Positions 1 through 10,069 are shown, counted from the first letter of the stretch. The stretch is DNA of 64,000 bases from Calliopum simillimum (GCA_951812925.1 OX638368.1:68410569-68474568), one strand, 5' to 3'. The notes: generated by a model not told the origin, from the letters alone. Numbers and translations are program-made.

Positions 1-900
1 TTTGGATGTTTCTGGATACTTTTGGACTTTAACCTATATTTTGGATGTTTTCGATACTTTTGGACTTTTACCGATATTTTGGATGTTTCTCGATACTTCT
101 GTACTTTTACCGATATTTTGGATGTTTTTCGATACTTTGGGACTTTTACCGATATTTTGGATGTTTTTCGATACTTTTGGTTTTTTACCGATATTTTGGA
201 TGTTTCTCGATACTTTCTGACTTTTACCGATATTTTGGATGTTTCTCGATAGTTTTGTACTTCTACCGATATTTTGGATGATTTTCGATACTTTCGGACT
301 TTTACCGATATTTTGGATGTTTTTCGATACTTTGGGACTTTTACCGATATTTTGGATGTTTCTCGATACTTTTGGACTTTTACCGATATTCTGGATGATT
401 TGCGATACTTTGGGACTTTTACCGATATTTTGGATGTTTTTCGATACTTTTGGACTTTTACCGACATTTTGGATGTTTCTCGATACTTTTGTATTTTTTT
501 CGATATTTTGGATGTTTTTCGATACTTTGGGACTTTTACCGACATTTTGGATGTTTCTCGAAACTTTTGGACTTTTACCGATATTCTGGATGATTTTCGA
601 TACTTTGGGACTTTTACCGATATTTTGGATGTTTTTCGATACTTTTGAACTTTTACCGACATTTTGGATGTTTCTCGATACTTTTGTATTTTTTCCGATA
701 TTTTGGATGTTTTTCGATACTTTTGGACTTTTACCGATATTTTGGATGTTTTTTCGATAATTTTGGACATTTACCGATGTATTGGGTATTTCTCGAGATT
801 TTTGACTTTTACCGATATTTTGGACGTTTTTCAATACTTTTGGACTTTCATCGTTTTCTTCGAATTGTTTAATATTTTCGATACTTATGGACTGCACTTC
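1..900. repeat. 39-bp minisatellite, about 22 copies
   Basis: A 39-bp unit, roughly ttttaccgatattttggatg followed by tttctcgatacttttggac, repeats head to tail with point changes. The right end (about 780-900) is the most diverged. Because 39 is a multiple of three, several frames stay open on both strands. A one-base deletion in a T run near 46 shifts the minus frame and ends its long reading frame at 34. Confidence 0.95.
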
Positions 901-1008
901 TGCAATGGCGTGGGCACACTCTCGCTTATGTAATGGTTTTTGGTTTTGTTTGGATAACGGCTTAATGCTATTTTTGCAGTGAGATGCGGTTTGATAATAC
1001 TCTGTCAC
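34..1008 (-). CDS. Possible repeat protein, 13-residue repeats (hypothetical)
   Basis: This 324-codon minus frame begins in unique sequence (about 60 residues, MTEYYQTASHCKNS...) and runs into about 20 repeats of a 13-residue unit close to NIQNIGKSPKVSK. The unit is rich in Lys, Asn and Ser and would be basic and probably unstructured. I recognise no family. The open frame may be only a by-product of a 39-bp unit lacking stops. In its favour, the unique upstream part is also open and carries the start codon. No splice sites, promoter or neighbouring gene support expression. The last residues (KTSKI) are out of register with the repeat, as expected from a 1-bp loss. Confidence 0.3.
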   Translation of the reverse strand: MTEYYQTASHCKNSIKPLSKQNQKPLHKRECAHAIAEVQSISIENIKQFEENDESPKVLKNVQNIGKSQKSREIPNTSVNVQNYRKNIQNIGKSPKVSKNIQNIGKNTKVSRNIQNVGKSSKVSKNIQNIGKSPKVSKIIQNIGKSPKVSRNIQNVGKSPKVSKNIQNIEKNTKVSRNIQNVGKSPKVSKNIQNIGKSPKVSQIIQNIGKSPKVSRNIQNIGKSPKVSKNIQNIGKSPKVSKIIQNIGRSTKLSRNIQNIGKSQKVSRNIQNIGKKPKVSKNIQNIGKSPKVSKNIQNIGKSTEVSRNIQNIGKSPKVSKTSKI

Positions 1009-1568
1009 GGCTGAAATTCGACAAAGGTTCTTATGCCTTAATATGCTAAGCGTTGAGGAAGAAAGGTTAAGAAAAATTTATATGCGAGTGGTGTCATGCG
1101 CCTAAAGAGAAAATAGTTTATCTCGGCTATTTTAGAATGGAGATAAACGGATTTTTGAGAAAGAATATTAATCTTTTTTTTAGTAGAAGGTGCCTCTCTC
1201 CCAAAATGAAATTCGTTAGCTACCACGGCTAAGCCACTACACCAATTTTTATGTAATTCGATTTTGAGATACACTAAGCCGTCTGCATCAAAAAGGTTAC
1301 TACGAATATTGAACTCTGTCAGTACTTAATATTCAGGCTTTCTTTTATACAAAACAGTACTCGAAAAAATTGTATCTATCTTTAGAATGGCCAAAATTTG
1401 GCCACCGGCGATACTAGTATTTATAAATCGGCCGCGATTAATTTATTGTTCAAAAAAAAATCTCACACCTGATATTTTTTAAAAACACTTTCGTTCATTT
1501 TATCTAAACAATTTTAAACATCTCCCAGTGTGCCAGACGGTTCAAATCTTCGCTTTTTTACCCGTTAA
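900..1568. other. Unassigned AT-rich stretch
   Basis: I see no gene, clear transposon end or RNA gene here beyond the upstream part of the minisatellite frame. Short open frames (for example 1038-1274 minus) show no family features. Confidence 0.5.
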
Positions 1569-1668
1569 GGATCCGTTACTGATCCGTTTGCGGGAGAAAT
1601 TCCAAAAAAAAAAAACGATTCGCTTTTTTTTTGGGAATCTCTCCCGCCAACGGATCAGTAACGGATCC
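1569..1668. repeat. 100-bp hairpin-forming inverted repeat
   Basis: Arms of about 44 bp (1569-1612 and about 1624-1668) start and end with ggatccgttactgatccg and its complement, with poly-A and poly-T at the centre. Pairing is near perfect apart from a few mismatches. It looks like a very short foldback element. No flanking duplication is obvious. Confidence 0.75.
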
Positions 1669-2222
1669 ATTATAAATATTTATTTATGCCAAATTATATC
1701 ACTTTTCAAAAAAATTGCTCAATTCAATTGAAAATATTAATTTTAAATGACATTTGTCAAATCACATGTCACTTGTTTTCTTACAAAACAGCTGTTCCAA
1801 ACCGTGTTGCAGTACACATGTGTTTATAAAGACACTTAACATCATAGAGTAGACTAGAGGCGAAAGTGTTTTAATAGAACCTGGCAACACTTTCGGAAAC
1901 ACAAACACTATGAAAAAATTGTTTATTTGTATTCAATTCACGCATTAATTGTCCCTGCCGTATCTTTAAATTTTGGTGAAATTCATCACAGCCACCATAA
2001 AGACGTGGCCGGATGTTGTGAATTTTGTCGAACATCCCAAAAAATCTAAAGATTTTACAAATATTTTTCCACAATTCAACATTGCATGGTCTGGCATCTG
2101 TTTCTTTGGCTGTAAAGTCAAAAACAGCTGATTTATTTTTACCATATTACCAATGTTATTTAAAAAAAAAAATTCTACACATAATTCTGGATCAGCTTTT
2201 GATTGCAAAAAAGCAACCATAA
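1669..2222. other. Unassigned sequence with a small hairpin
   Basis: No gene is recognisable. A 10-bp inverted repeat, cgaaagtgtt and aacactttcg, lies at 1861-1870 and 1886-1895. Confidence 0.4.
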
Positions 2223-2455
2223 TTGCAGATTTCCGTGGAAAAACTCACCAGAGGTCGAACCTTACAAAACAATTGAAAATGCCTCTGCAAAAAGCCATGA
2301 TTTTCGCTGGTAAGCAATTGAAAGATGGACAAACTCTTTCCGACTATTACACTCAAAAGGAATCAACGTTTCTCTTAGTGCTTTGTCTGTGGAGCGGCAT
2401 CACCATCTTTGCGTATTTTGGCACAAAGTTACAATTGCGATAAAGTGATCGGCTG
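2223..2455 (+). pseudogene. Ubiquitin-RpL40 fusion retropseudogene
   Basis: Three frames read together follow the ubiquitin-ribosomal protein L40 fusion. First comes QISVEKLT and then [15 protein letters not shown], matching ubiquitin's start and its EVEPSDTIENVKAK segment. Next is [18 protein letters not shown] and [11 protein letters not shown], matching the C-terminal half. Last is [17 protein letters not shown], matching the start of the L40 tail. The start codon is lost, a few residues after the first strand are missing, and at least two frameshifts (near 2285 and 2405) break it. The match fades after 2455, although ARL near 2530 may be more of L40. The sequence is intronless over what is visible, which suggests retroposition. 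Confidence 0.85.
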
Positions 2456-3185
2456 TAAACAAGCCGTCAAATTGGTAAATAAATATGAAAAATCAGGGTT
2501 TGATTGTATCAGCGAGAAACTTGCTCGCCTATACGGGCCGTATCGCTTAACTCATTGAGGGTATTAATCTGGGCGTTAAAAGGTAAAGCTTACAAATTTG
2601 GAATTAAATTATTTTTCATAATTTCTACCAACGAACTTTTGTGAAGAGGAGCTCTCAACCGTAAATTCATGTCATAAAAGATATATATGACTCTCAAAAT
2701 AACATCTTCTGGATCGATTCGTATTATCTTTTCCCATTAGGAATTGAAATGATGAGCCCTCTGACTGACTCAGTGTGTGCTCTTCCGACTTTTTATCAGC
2801 ATTCAGGACATGGCTTTAACCGTGGTAGATTGTTTTTTTGATAAACGCTTTAATTTTCATCCTTTGGACCGTTTGCTTTAAGACGTATTACCTCATTCCT
2901 AACTTTCCGAACTATAATTTGTTGTTTTTAGTTTTTAAGTTCTAATATAATTTTAAGTTATAGCCGTTATTTTTAGTTTTTAGTTTTAGACATTTCGTCA
3001 TAACAAGCGTTTTATAACTCCCTGAGCATGAGTTCTACTTAATCTAATTTGTCACTATGTTGTATTCTCCTTTAATAGTAAGAGTGCCTTACATTATAGC
3101 TCTCAGTTCAGTTTCAAATGTACTGTATGAACATAATGAACTTTTTAAGTTGTACTAAAGACTCAATAAATTTGAATTGAATTGA
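2456..3185. other. Decayed sequence, possible LINE 3' end
   Basis: I see no coding sequence. Near 3160-3185 an AATAAA-like signal (actcaataaatttg) precedes a short run of TTGAA repeats, which resembles the tail of a non-LTR retroposon or the 3' end of a retrocopy. The left limit cannot be set. Confidence 0.25.
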
Positions 3186-3492
3186 AACCTTGAATTCATT
3201 GAAACTACGTCAGAATGAAAGTCGTAATATGATTCTCTAATTTCTTGTTTTCGAAGTGAAATTTTCAAAACAACCTCATGATAGCTTTCGCGTGAGCCAA
3301 ACTCTTTTTAAAGAGAAAAACAAAGGCATGGCTATGTAGCTGTTGGATTTTGCCTTGTTAAAATCCAGTACCACTCTTCAGCCTTGCCGGTAAGGCAAAT
3401 ATAAAAGTTAGCTAGAAGATAGTTTGGGCAACAATTCGTTCTTTTGACAAGAGTATCTAATTTAAAAAGAAAATCAATTAATTAACGAAGCA

Positions 3493-3655
3493 CGGTTGGC
3501 AGGAAGCTTCGACAGGTAGCCTAAAAATGTCAACAAAATCTGGAGGCAGGGCTGTATTTGTTGATGATGATAGATGAAAAATCCGTTTGAATTGAAATCG
3601 TTGCTGCTCCTATATAAAAGATATTCATATTTTCATATTTTAGATGGGGGAAAAT
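3493..3655. repeat. Dispersed repeat, inverted partner at 62544-62703
   Basis: About 160 bp, from gttggcaggaagcttcgaca to tttagatgggggaaaa, recurs in reverse complement at 62544-62703 with scattered substitutions and small indels. The homology stops at both ends, so these look like pieces of one dispersed fly repeat rather than long terminal inverted repeats of the window. Confidence 0.75.
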
Positions 3656-3721
3656 TTGAATAAATATGAAAGTGCTTTTCTCAATCGTTAAACCATTTGT
3701 ATATTGTACATAACATAAATA

Positions 3722-4247
3722 TGTCGCGTAACCATCTATTTTTAGATATTTTTATTTGAATTTCAAACAATTTAATAAAATTCTTTTATTTTTGAAAAAT
3801 TTATGTTAAAATTAATTTTGAACATTTAAACGCCTCTCTTCCGTTTTGTCTGCTGCCGAGTGCAGACGTGTTTTCGTCGTGTAGTCGTCGGCGTGTCTGT
3901 TCGTTAGAGCCATTTCATGTATCTTTTTCAAGGTTATGAAATGAGACTTAAAATTATAACCTAAAATAGATTAAAATATATTTTAATCAAGAAATTTACA
4001 ATTGGATACAACCTGGCAATATGAACTTAATGTTCGGCCAACCTTAGTTTTAATAATCAAAAAAAAAAAAAGAATATTTAAACGAGGCAGTCTCGATCTC
4101 GCCACTACTGCTAGCTTCCGTTCTCCGAATATTTCTATTTTCTGCTTCATAAATTTATTCAGTAGCACCAGACGATTCTACCCAAGCTTTGACATAAGAG
4201 TCGCCGCTTGCCGTTTTATATCAAAACACACACAGTACTACGAAACA
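3722..4247 (-). repeat. 3' LTR of the ancient Gypsy, split by a retroposon
   Basis: Sequence 3722-3832 plus 4073-4247 aligns continuously with the uninterrupted copy at 44022-44292. It starts TGTCG. The end reads CGAAACA where the right copy reads CGACA. The retroposon 3833-4072 splits it. Confidence 0.85.
3833..4072 (+). mobile_element. Short retroposon (SINE-like), poly-A tail, 12-bp duplication
   Basis: A 240-bp insertion in the Gypsy LTR. The 12-bp target duplication is aacatttaaacg (3821-3832) and aatatttaaacg (4073-4084), one mismatch. The empty site is seen at 44.13 kb in the other LTR. It ends in about 13 A. The 5' head (cttccgttttgtctgctgcc, then gagtgcagacgtg) is GC-rich and related to the head of the insertion at 52048. 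AGACGTG lies about 31 nt from the 5' end, where the downstream promoter element sits in Jockey/I-type LINEs. No tRNA-type A or B box is evident. No protein is encoded. Confidence 0.85.
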
Positions 4248-4790
4248 AAAAAAAAACTTCTATACAGTATCTTGTTCAATCACTCGGCCAATTCTGGCCC
4301 GAATAAAATTTTAGCTCTTACACAATTAAACAACAAGCTTGACTTTCATTACAATTTCATATTTCATCAAACGATTCAACAGTCTTATTTAATGAGACGA
4401 TACATTTGTCATATGCCATTTGTCATGTCCCATGTAATGACTCATAAAACAGCAAAAATAAAAATCAACTTCAAGTATAATACACATTGATTAGTCCAGT
4501 AACTTCTCTCCAGTTACTTTACAAAAAAAAATCAATCATCACTTCTATCCAGTGACAATATTATAATTCTCTCAGAATAGTAACCTCTATCCGGTTACTA
4601 AAATCAACAATCACTTCTATCCAGTGATATAACAATGCCTCTATCCGCCAAAAACAACTCATACCACCTCTATCCGGTGATATTTATTTCAAGTTTACAC
4701 AATTGCTTCTATCCAGCAATGCAATCACTTCTGACCACAACAATGCATATTACATCTTTACATTTTTACATTACATATGAACAGAAAAAC
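4248..4790 (-). other. Noncoding 3' region of the ancient Gypsy
   Basis: On the minus strand this lies between the pol stop and the 3' LTR. No coding sequence is visible. Its centre holds the hairpin array listed separately. Confidence 0.6.
4499..4735. repeat. Array of small hairpins with a constant loop
   Basis: At least six short hairpins share the loop core CTCTATCC or TTCTATCC but have different, self-complementary stems: GTAAC/GTTAC (4499-4517), TCAC/GTGA (4539-4555), AGTAACC/GGTTACT (4579-4599), TCAC/GTGA (4611-4627), CACC/GGTG (4665-4679) and ATTGC/GCAAT (4702-4720). Weaker relatives lie at 4256, 4565, 4635 and 4723. Spacing is irregular (about 15-45 nt). Stem changes keep pairing, which suggests the structure mattered when the element was active. 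Confidence 0.8.
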
Positions 4791-4902
4791 TCAAATATTT
4801 TGCTCTTCATCATTATCAACATCAATTTCAACAGGGACGTGACCTTCAGGCATTCGTCTCATTTGGTCAAGAATGTAACTACTTGTGCGTTCGATTACAT
4901 TT
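4791..4902 (-). pseudogene. C-terminal end of ancient Gypsy pol
   Basis: The minus frame upstream of the TGA at 4791-4793 is open and acidic (…EIDVDNDEEQ). It joins the integrase C-terminal fragment at 7887 once the piggyBac and one TTAA are removed. Gypsy polyproteins often end in a variable acidic tail like this one. Confidence 0.65.
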
Positions 4903-4921
4903 TTAACCCTTAAATGCTCAC

Positions 4922-4939
4922 TGTATCTTTGAAGATACA
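4922..4939. promoter_or_regulatory. Subterminal palindrome of the piggyBac (copy 1)
   Basis: TGTATCTTTGAAGATACA starts 15 bp inside the left end. Two more copies (5267, 7734) keep both 8-bp arms and vary only in the two central bases. A likely role is transposase binding; this is inferred. Confidence 0.6.
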
Positions 4940-5266
4940 ACCATTAAAAAATTTCTCGACTACGTCTTGAACTCAAATATGATTTTATCTGCACAAGTTC
5001 ATTTAAAAAACCCAAACCCTTGACTAAAAAATGCAATTTGATAAAAATTTTATGAATTGTGACCTAAATCTGAGATAAAACTTGAAAAAATATAATCGAG
5101 CTAAATTAAAAAAAATCCATTATTTTTCTTGGAAAAAACATGAGACTGTAGTAATATTTGAGGCTCAAAAAAAATATTGGGTAAGTCTACAATATGTCTA
5201 GTACCGACTGAAAGTTATTTGAGAAAATTTTTTTTCATGACACGGGCGCTAGATGATATGATATGA

Positions 5267-5284
5267 TGTATCTTTAAAGATACA
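5267..5284. promoter_or_regulatory. Palindrome of the piggyBac (copy 2)
   Basis: A perfect 18-bp palindrome, TGTATCTTTAAAGATACA, about 220 bp upstream of the transposase start. It could bind transposase or act on the promoter. Confidence 0.55.
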
Positions 5285-5501
5285 AGGAGCGTTCCCCCAT
5301 AAATTTCAAAGTCGTTTGTTTTTAAATTTTTTACTGTTGCTTGCAGACAATTTCATTTACATTTGATGCGTTGATGAAGCAAGTTCACTGCTTTTGACTT
5401 TAGAAATTGGTTAATATATTTATATTTATCAAATATTAAGAAAATAATTAATCGAAGAAAATTATATTATTAATTTTGAGAATACCCTTTTTAAAAGAGT
5501 C

Positions 5502-7526
5502 ATGTCAGGTTTTATAAAAGTTGGTAGAGTCAATATGACTGATGGCGAGGTTTGCGAATTATTGTGCAATAGCGAAGATATTGCTTACGATAGCACCGAT
5601 TGTAGCGATTCAGTTATTGATAACTTACAGGAAACTATTCCACTGGAAATGGCATGTGGAAAGAAGGTTGCTCCGCTAGGAGAAACTAACATGCAAGTGA
5701 TTGTCGATGAAAATGATACCGATGATGAGACCATAGATGAGATGGATCTCAATACATCCGTACATGATTATTTTCTCAAAATGATAAATGACGATAATTA
5801 TGTGGGAAGTCCAACAAATGTTGATCTTGCTCAACTGGAACTTGATTTTGAGCCATCAACTTCTTCTGCCTCACAAAGAATTTATTCGATTTCATTTGTA
5901 TCTCAGTTCCGTTAGGTAAAAATTGATCCTAAATCTTCTGAATTTAAAAGAGTTTTATGGAAGAAGGGTAATCTTCAATTTAATGATCAGCAAGTTCGAT
6001 TTAGTGGGGATAGTAGTCTTCCGGAAAATTTGAAAAATTTGGAAACACCATATCAAGTTTGGTCATATTTATTTCCACAGTCTTTGGAGGAACATATCGT
6101 TGAAGAAACTCTTAAATATGCCGGAGTAGACGATGCATTTACTTTCAATATATTCGACCTTCGTAAATTTATTGGAATCCTTTTCTATATGACATACTAC
6201 AAGCTCCCTAACTCAAGAGATTACTGGTCTGAAAACAGTAATCGTTGCGTAGATGTGATAAAAGCTCAAATGAATAGAAGACGGTTTGAAAAAATAAGGG
6301 AAGTATTACATTTCAATGATAAAGACAAACAGCCTGCAAGAGATGATCCAAATCGTGATAGGCTTTATCTAATTCGACCCGTAATTGACACTCTCAACAA
6401 AATTTTTGGTAGCATACCAAAATTAGAAAGGTTATGTGTAGATGAGCAAATGTGCTCCACTAAAATTGGTAGCTATATGAAGCAATATTTACCAAATAAA
6501 CCAAAAAAATGGGGCTTCAAATTTTATGTAATTTGTGATACTACGGGTTACGCTTACAAATTTGAATTATATAGTGGATCGATTAATATACCTACTGAAT
6601 TAGAACCGGATCTTCAATCTTCTGCAAATATAGTCGTCAGGCTGCTCCGGGAGGTGCCTCGATTTCAAAACTATATAGTCTACTTTGACAATTTTTACAC
6701 CACAGTGCCTCTTTTAGTATATTTGCGAACACAGGGTATACTTGCTGTAGGTACTATCAGGTGCAACAGAATCAAAAATTGCAAGCTTCCTGATGAGAAA
6801 TTAATGATGAAATATGAGAGGGGAACAAGTCACGAATTTATTTCCAATATATATGGAGTTGATGTAACATCACTGTCATGGAAAGACAACCGAATTGTCA
6901 ACCTAGTATCTACTTATGTTGGCACTAAGCCAGTATTAGACACTAATAACTCGGAGACGCAGCCTCTAACAGTGAAGCGATTTGACAAAAAAGATAAATC
7001 TGTTAAAAATATTCCTTGTCCACAAATCATAAAAGATTATAACTGTCACATGGGTGGTGTCGATTTAATGGACAGCTCAATGGGTCGTCATAAAATAATG
7101 ATGAAAAGTCGTAAGTGGACAAACAGAGTATTTTATCATCTTCTTGATATGACTTGTATAAATGCCTGGTTACTATACAAGAGAATAAATAAAGGCCGTC
7201 CAGGATTTAAGGAAATAAGACTAGTGGACTTCAAGCTGGAGGTAGCTGACGCATTATTTTCGTTTAATACAAAAGCAGCTCCGGAGCGTGGACGTCCAAG
7301 TCTAGAAAAACAAATTCTTGAAAAACGTCGAAGACCAAACGCACAGCCGATTCCTCCTAGAGATACCAGATTAGACTTGACCGATCATTGGACAACGATG
7401 GACAAAAAAGGAAGATGCAAAATGCCTAATTGCACAGGACAAACAAAAATGTTTTGCACAAAATGTAAGATAAATTTGTGTGTAACCTCGGAGAAAAATT
7501 GCTTTTTTGATTACCATCATAATTAA
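5502..7526 (+). pseudogene. piggyBac transposase with one in-frame stop
   Basis: Two blocks, 5502-5915 (137 codons) and 6030-7526 (498 codons), lie in one frame. The linker is open except for a TAG at 5913-5915, so a single change would give about 674 residues, a little longer than the ~600 of classical piggyBac. The C-terminal block carries the DDD transposase core: VDEQM with Asp near its residue 138, YFDNFYTT with Asp 220, and GGVDLMD with Asp 345. A cysteine-rich end (CKMPNC, FCTKC, LC, NCFFDYH) is the usual DNA-binding finger. The N-terminus is acidic. An 18-nt intron spanning the stop is too short to be credible. In the present copy the stop probably abolishes full-length enzyme. Confidence 0.92.
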
Positions 7527-7733
7527 TGATTTCTAGATGTTATTTTTATTAGTATTGACTTGAATTTATTTTGTTTATGTTTTTGTGATATTGAATGTAA
7601 CCTTTTATTATTTATTTTGCATTGTATAAGTTGTTTAAAATAAAATACATACCTTTAAAAACTAAAATTTTATAAGTTGTTTTCACCTTATTTTTTAACC
7701 AAACCTTCTGAAAATTGATATGGGTGAGCTTAC

Positions 7734-7751
7734 TGTATCTTCTAAGATACA
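7734..7751. promoter_or_regulatory. Subterminal palindrome of the piggyBac (copy 3)
   Basis: TGTATCTTCTAAGATACA lies 131 bp inside the right end. It mirrors copy 1 but at a different distance from its terminus. Confidence 0.55.
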
Positions 7752-7886
7752 ACCACTTTTTTTAAAATTACTGCTAAAATTTAAATTTTTTCAAAAAAAG
7801 AAGTATGTAGATGTTATTTGCCAACCATTTTACATACAATATATTTTTTTCACTAAAATCGGCGTTCATGAGCATTTAAGGGTTAA

Positions 7887-8081
7887 GATTTAACTACATA
7901 TCGGTAACCATCCAAAACTTCTGTCACTTTAAATGGACCTCTGTACTCTGGGTCGAGCTTTTTGATTATGTTCTTCATTTTATAGTAAAACAAAGTCGCC
8001 TACCACAAATTTGTCTAGTCATGCTTTAGTACTATCAAATGTAATTTTATCATAGCGAGGTACTTCACCTATAAGCAATTC
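7887..8081 (-). pseudogene. Ancient Gypsy integrase C-terminal fragment
   Basis: The minus strand reads KLDPEYRGPFKVTEVL in one frame and FVVGDFVLL in another. These are the typical GPF/Y-type end of Gypsy integrases. A frameshift and a stop separate the pieces. The piggyBac bounds it at 7886 and the palindrome at about 8082. Confidence 0.75.
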
Positions 8082-10069
8082 TAATAGTGCAGGCAAATTA
8101 GGTATGCATTTCTAATTTTGTTGAACATGCATCGATTTTAATCGGACAGGGCTCATTTTGTTCGTAATAAAATTTAAAACAAAACCGACACATTAGTTTT
8201 TTCCGGCCTTCCCCCAAAATTTCTTTAGTCCCCCGTGAACCCTCCAAATCGGATAAATTCAATAAAACTGTTCTAAAATGCTTAAAAATGGAAAGTTATG
8301 CTATTCACGGGGTTCTCTAGATTGCTGAATCCAAATATGATGTTGGAAAATGAAAAAACTCAAAATGGCGCCCGGAAAACTGCGAACATACCCATTTTAA
8401 GCACCAAAAAATGGGAAAAAATCGTTGCAGAAGGTTTTAGCCTAGAAGTCTTGTTACATTGAATGAATTTATACGGTCGGTGTGGGATATTGTTTTTATA
8501 CTATAAAAAGTAAAGTTTACCAAAAATTTTTTTGTGTTTTTGATTTGTTTATTACTTAAGCAATAACTATAAAAAGCTAATACAACTCAAAATTAAAAAT
8601 ATTTGTAACATTTTGCAAACCATTTTTTCTAACCTAATTTGAGGTCGCTAAACACGAAAAACGCATTTTTTTTTTTTCCTTGGGGTCGTTCCCGAGTTAT
8701 TCGATAATTTATATTTTCGCGATTATAGCTTCATATACATCAATATATTTCTATGACGCCAAGTCCGATCAATTTTATTTTTCCACGTTTACAAAGAGTG
8801 ATTAATGGCGCTTCTAACGAGTACACCAAAGATTATGCTTCGAACAAAATTGACTGAGTTATAGCAGAAAAAAGTTTGAAATTTCACAAATTTTTGAAAT
8901 TTTTCACATCAACTTCAAACGAAACTTTTGGGTTTTGGCATAAAATTTTTTTTAACACTTGTTTTTTAGTAATTTTATTAAATGGCGCATATAATTGCAA
9001 ACGTTTTAAGCTTTTGTTGAGTAAAATCGAATGAAATTACCAAAAGATATTAAGGTTTTAGTGCAATAAGGAAGATGTGAGAATTTTCGAAATGTTCGGC
9101 CTGAGTCAACAGATCTAATTTTTCAGCCTCCAGATAGGACACCCTACACCTTTTGAACACTTTAAAGATGATTTAAGTAACTTCTAATCATTCTTTGTAG
9201 AAGAACATTGCGGATTGTATCAAAAATATTAATTTTTGAAAGAAATCGAAATTTCCCTATTGCACTAAAGCCCTAATATCTTTTGGAAATTTCATTCGAT
9301 TTTGCAATTATATGCGCCATTTAATAAAATTACTAAAAAACAATAAAATTATATGCCAAAAACCAAATGTTTCATTTGAAGTTGATGTGAAAAATTTCAA
9401 AAATTTGTGAAATTTCAAACTTTTTTCTGCTATAACTCAGTCAATTTTGTTTGAAGCATAATCTTTGGTGCACTTGTTTTTCGTGTTTAGCGACCTCAAA
9501 TTAGTTTAGAAAAAATGGTTTGCAAAATGTTACAAATATTTTTAATTTTGAGTTGTATTAACTTTTTATAGTTATTGCTTAAATAATAAACAAATCAAAA
9601 ACACAAAAAAATTTTTGGTAAACTTTACTTTTTATATTTAGTATAAAAAGCAATATCCCACACCGACCATATAAATTCATTCAATGTAACAAGACTTCTA
9701 GGTTAAAACCCCCTGTAACGATTTTTTCCCATTTTTGGTGCTTAAAATGGGTATGTTCGCAGTTTTCCGGGCGCCATTTTGAGTTTTTTCATTTTCCAAC
9801 ATCATATTTGGATTCAGCAATCTAGAGAACCCCGTGAATAGCATAACTTTCCATTTTTAAGCATTTTAGAACAGTTTTGTTGAATTTATCCGATTTTGAG
9901 GGTTCACGGGGGACTAAAGGAATTTTGGGGAAAGGCCGGAAAAAACTAATGTGTTGGTTTTGTTTTAAATTTTATTACGAACAAAATGAGCGCTGTCCGA
10001 TCAAAATCGGTGCATGTTCAACAAAATTAGAAATGAATACCTGTTTTTACCTAATTTCCCTGCACTATA
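8082..10069. mobile_element. Giant palindrome 1 (foldback-like), about 1.99 kb
   Basis: The left arm (about 8082-9075) and right arm (about 9255-10069) are reverse complements with few mismatches. For example, the segment with gggcgccattttgag at 9765-9785 answers ctcaaaatggcgcccgg at 8360. The right arm lacks about 170 bp present in the left (around 8660-8830). The outermost 22 bp pair again beyond a 6-7 nt insertion. The loop is about 180 bp. No transposase is encoded. The 104-codon frame at 9877 lies in one arm and has no family features. The flanks are Gypsy pol; I could not fix a target duplication. Confidence 0.88.

Larger units (their letters stand above)
4907..7882 (+). mobile_element. 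piggyBac-family transposon, 2976 bp
   Basis: It is flanked by the diagnostic TTAA duplications (4903-4906 and 7883-7886). The terminal inverted repeats are perfect over 14 bp, CCCTTAAATGCTCA. One transposase frame fills the interior. The palindrome TGTATCTTNNAAGATACA occurs near the left end (4922-4939), internally (5267-5284) and near the right end (7734-7751). The insertion splits the Gypsy integrase C-terminus. Confidence 0.95.

Noticed and set aside
1..900. CRISPR-like regular repeat array
   Set aside because: There are no unique spacers; units are contiguous 39-bp copies, and the DNA is insect-like.
2456..2610. Continuation of RpL40 with a 38-bp intron (gtaaat…tcag)
   Set aside because: The match after it is only a few residues; too weak to call.
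5880..5935. Intron removing the TAG in the piggyBac transposase
   Set aside because: The only nearby GT…AG pair around the stop spans about 18 nt, too short, and the frame reads through otherwise.
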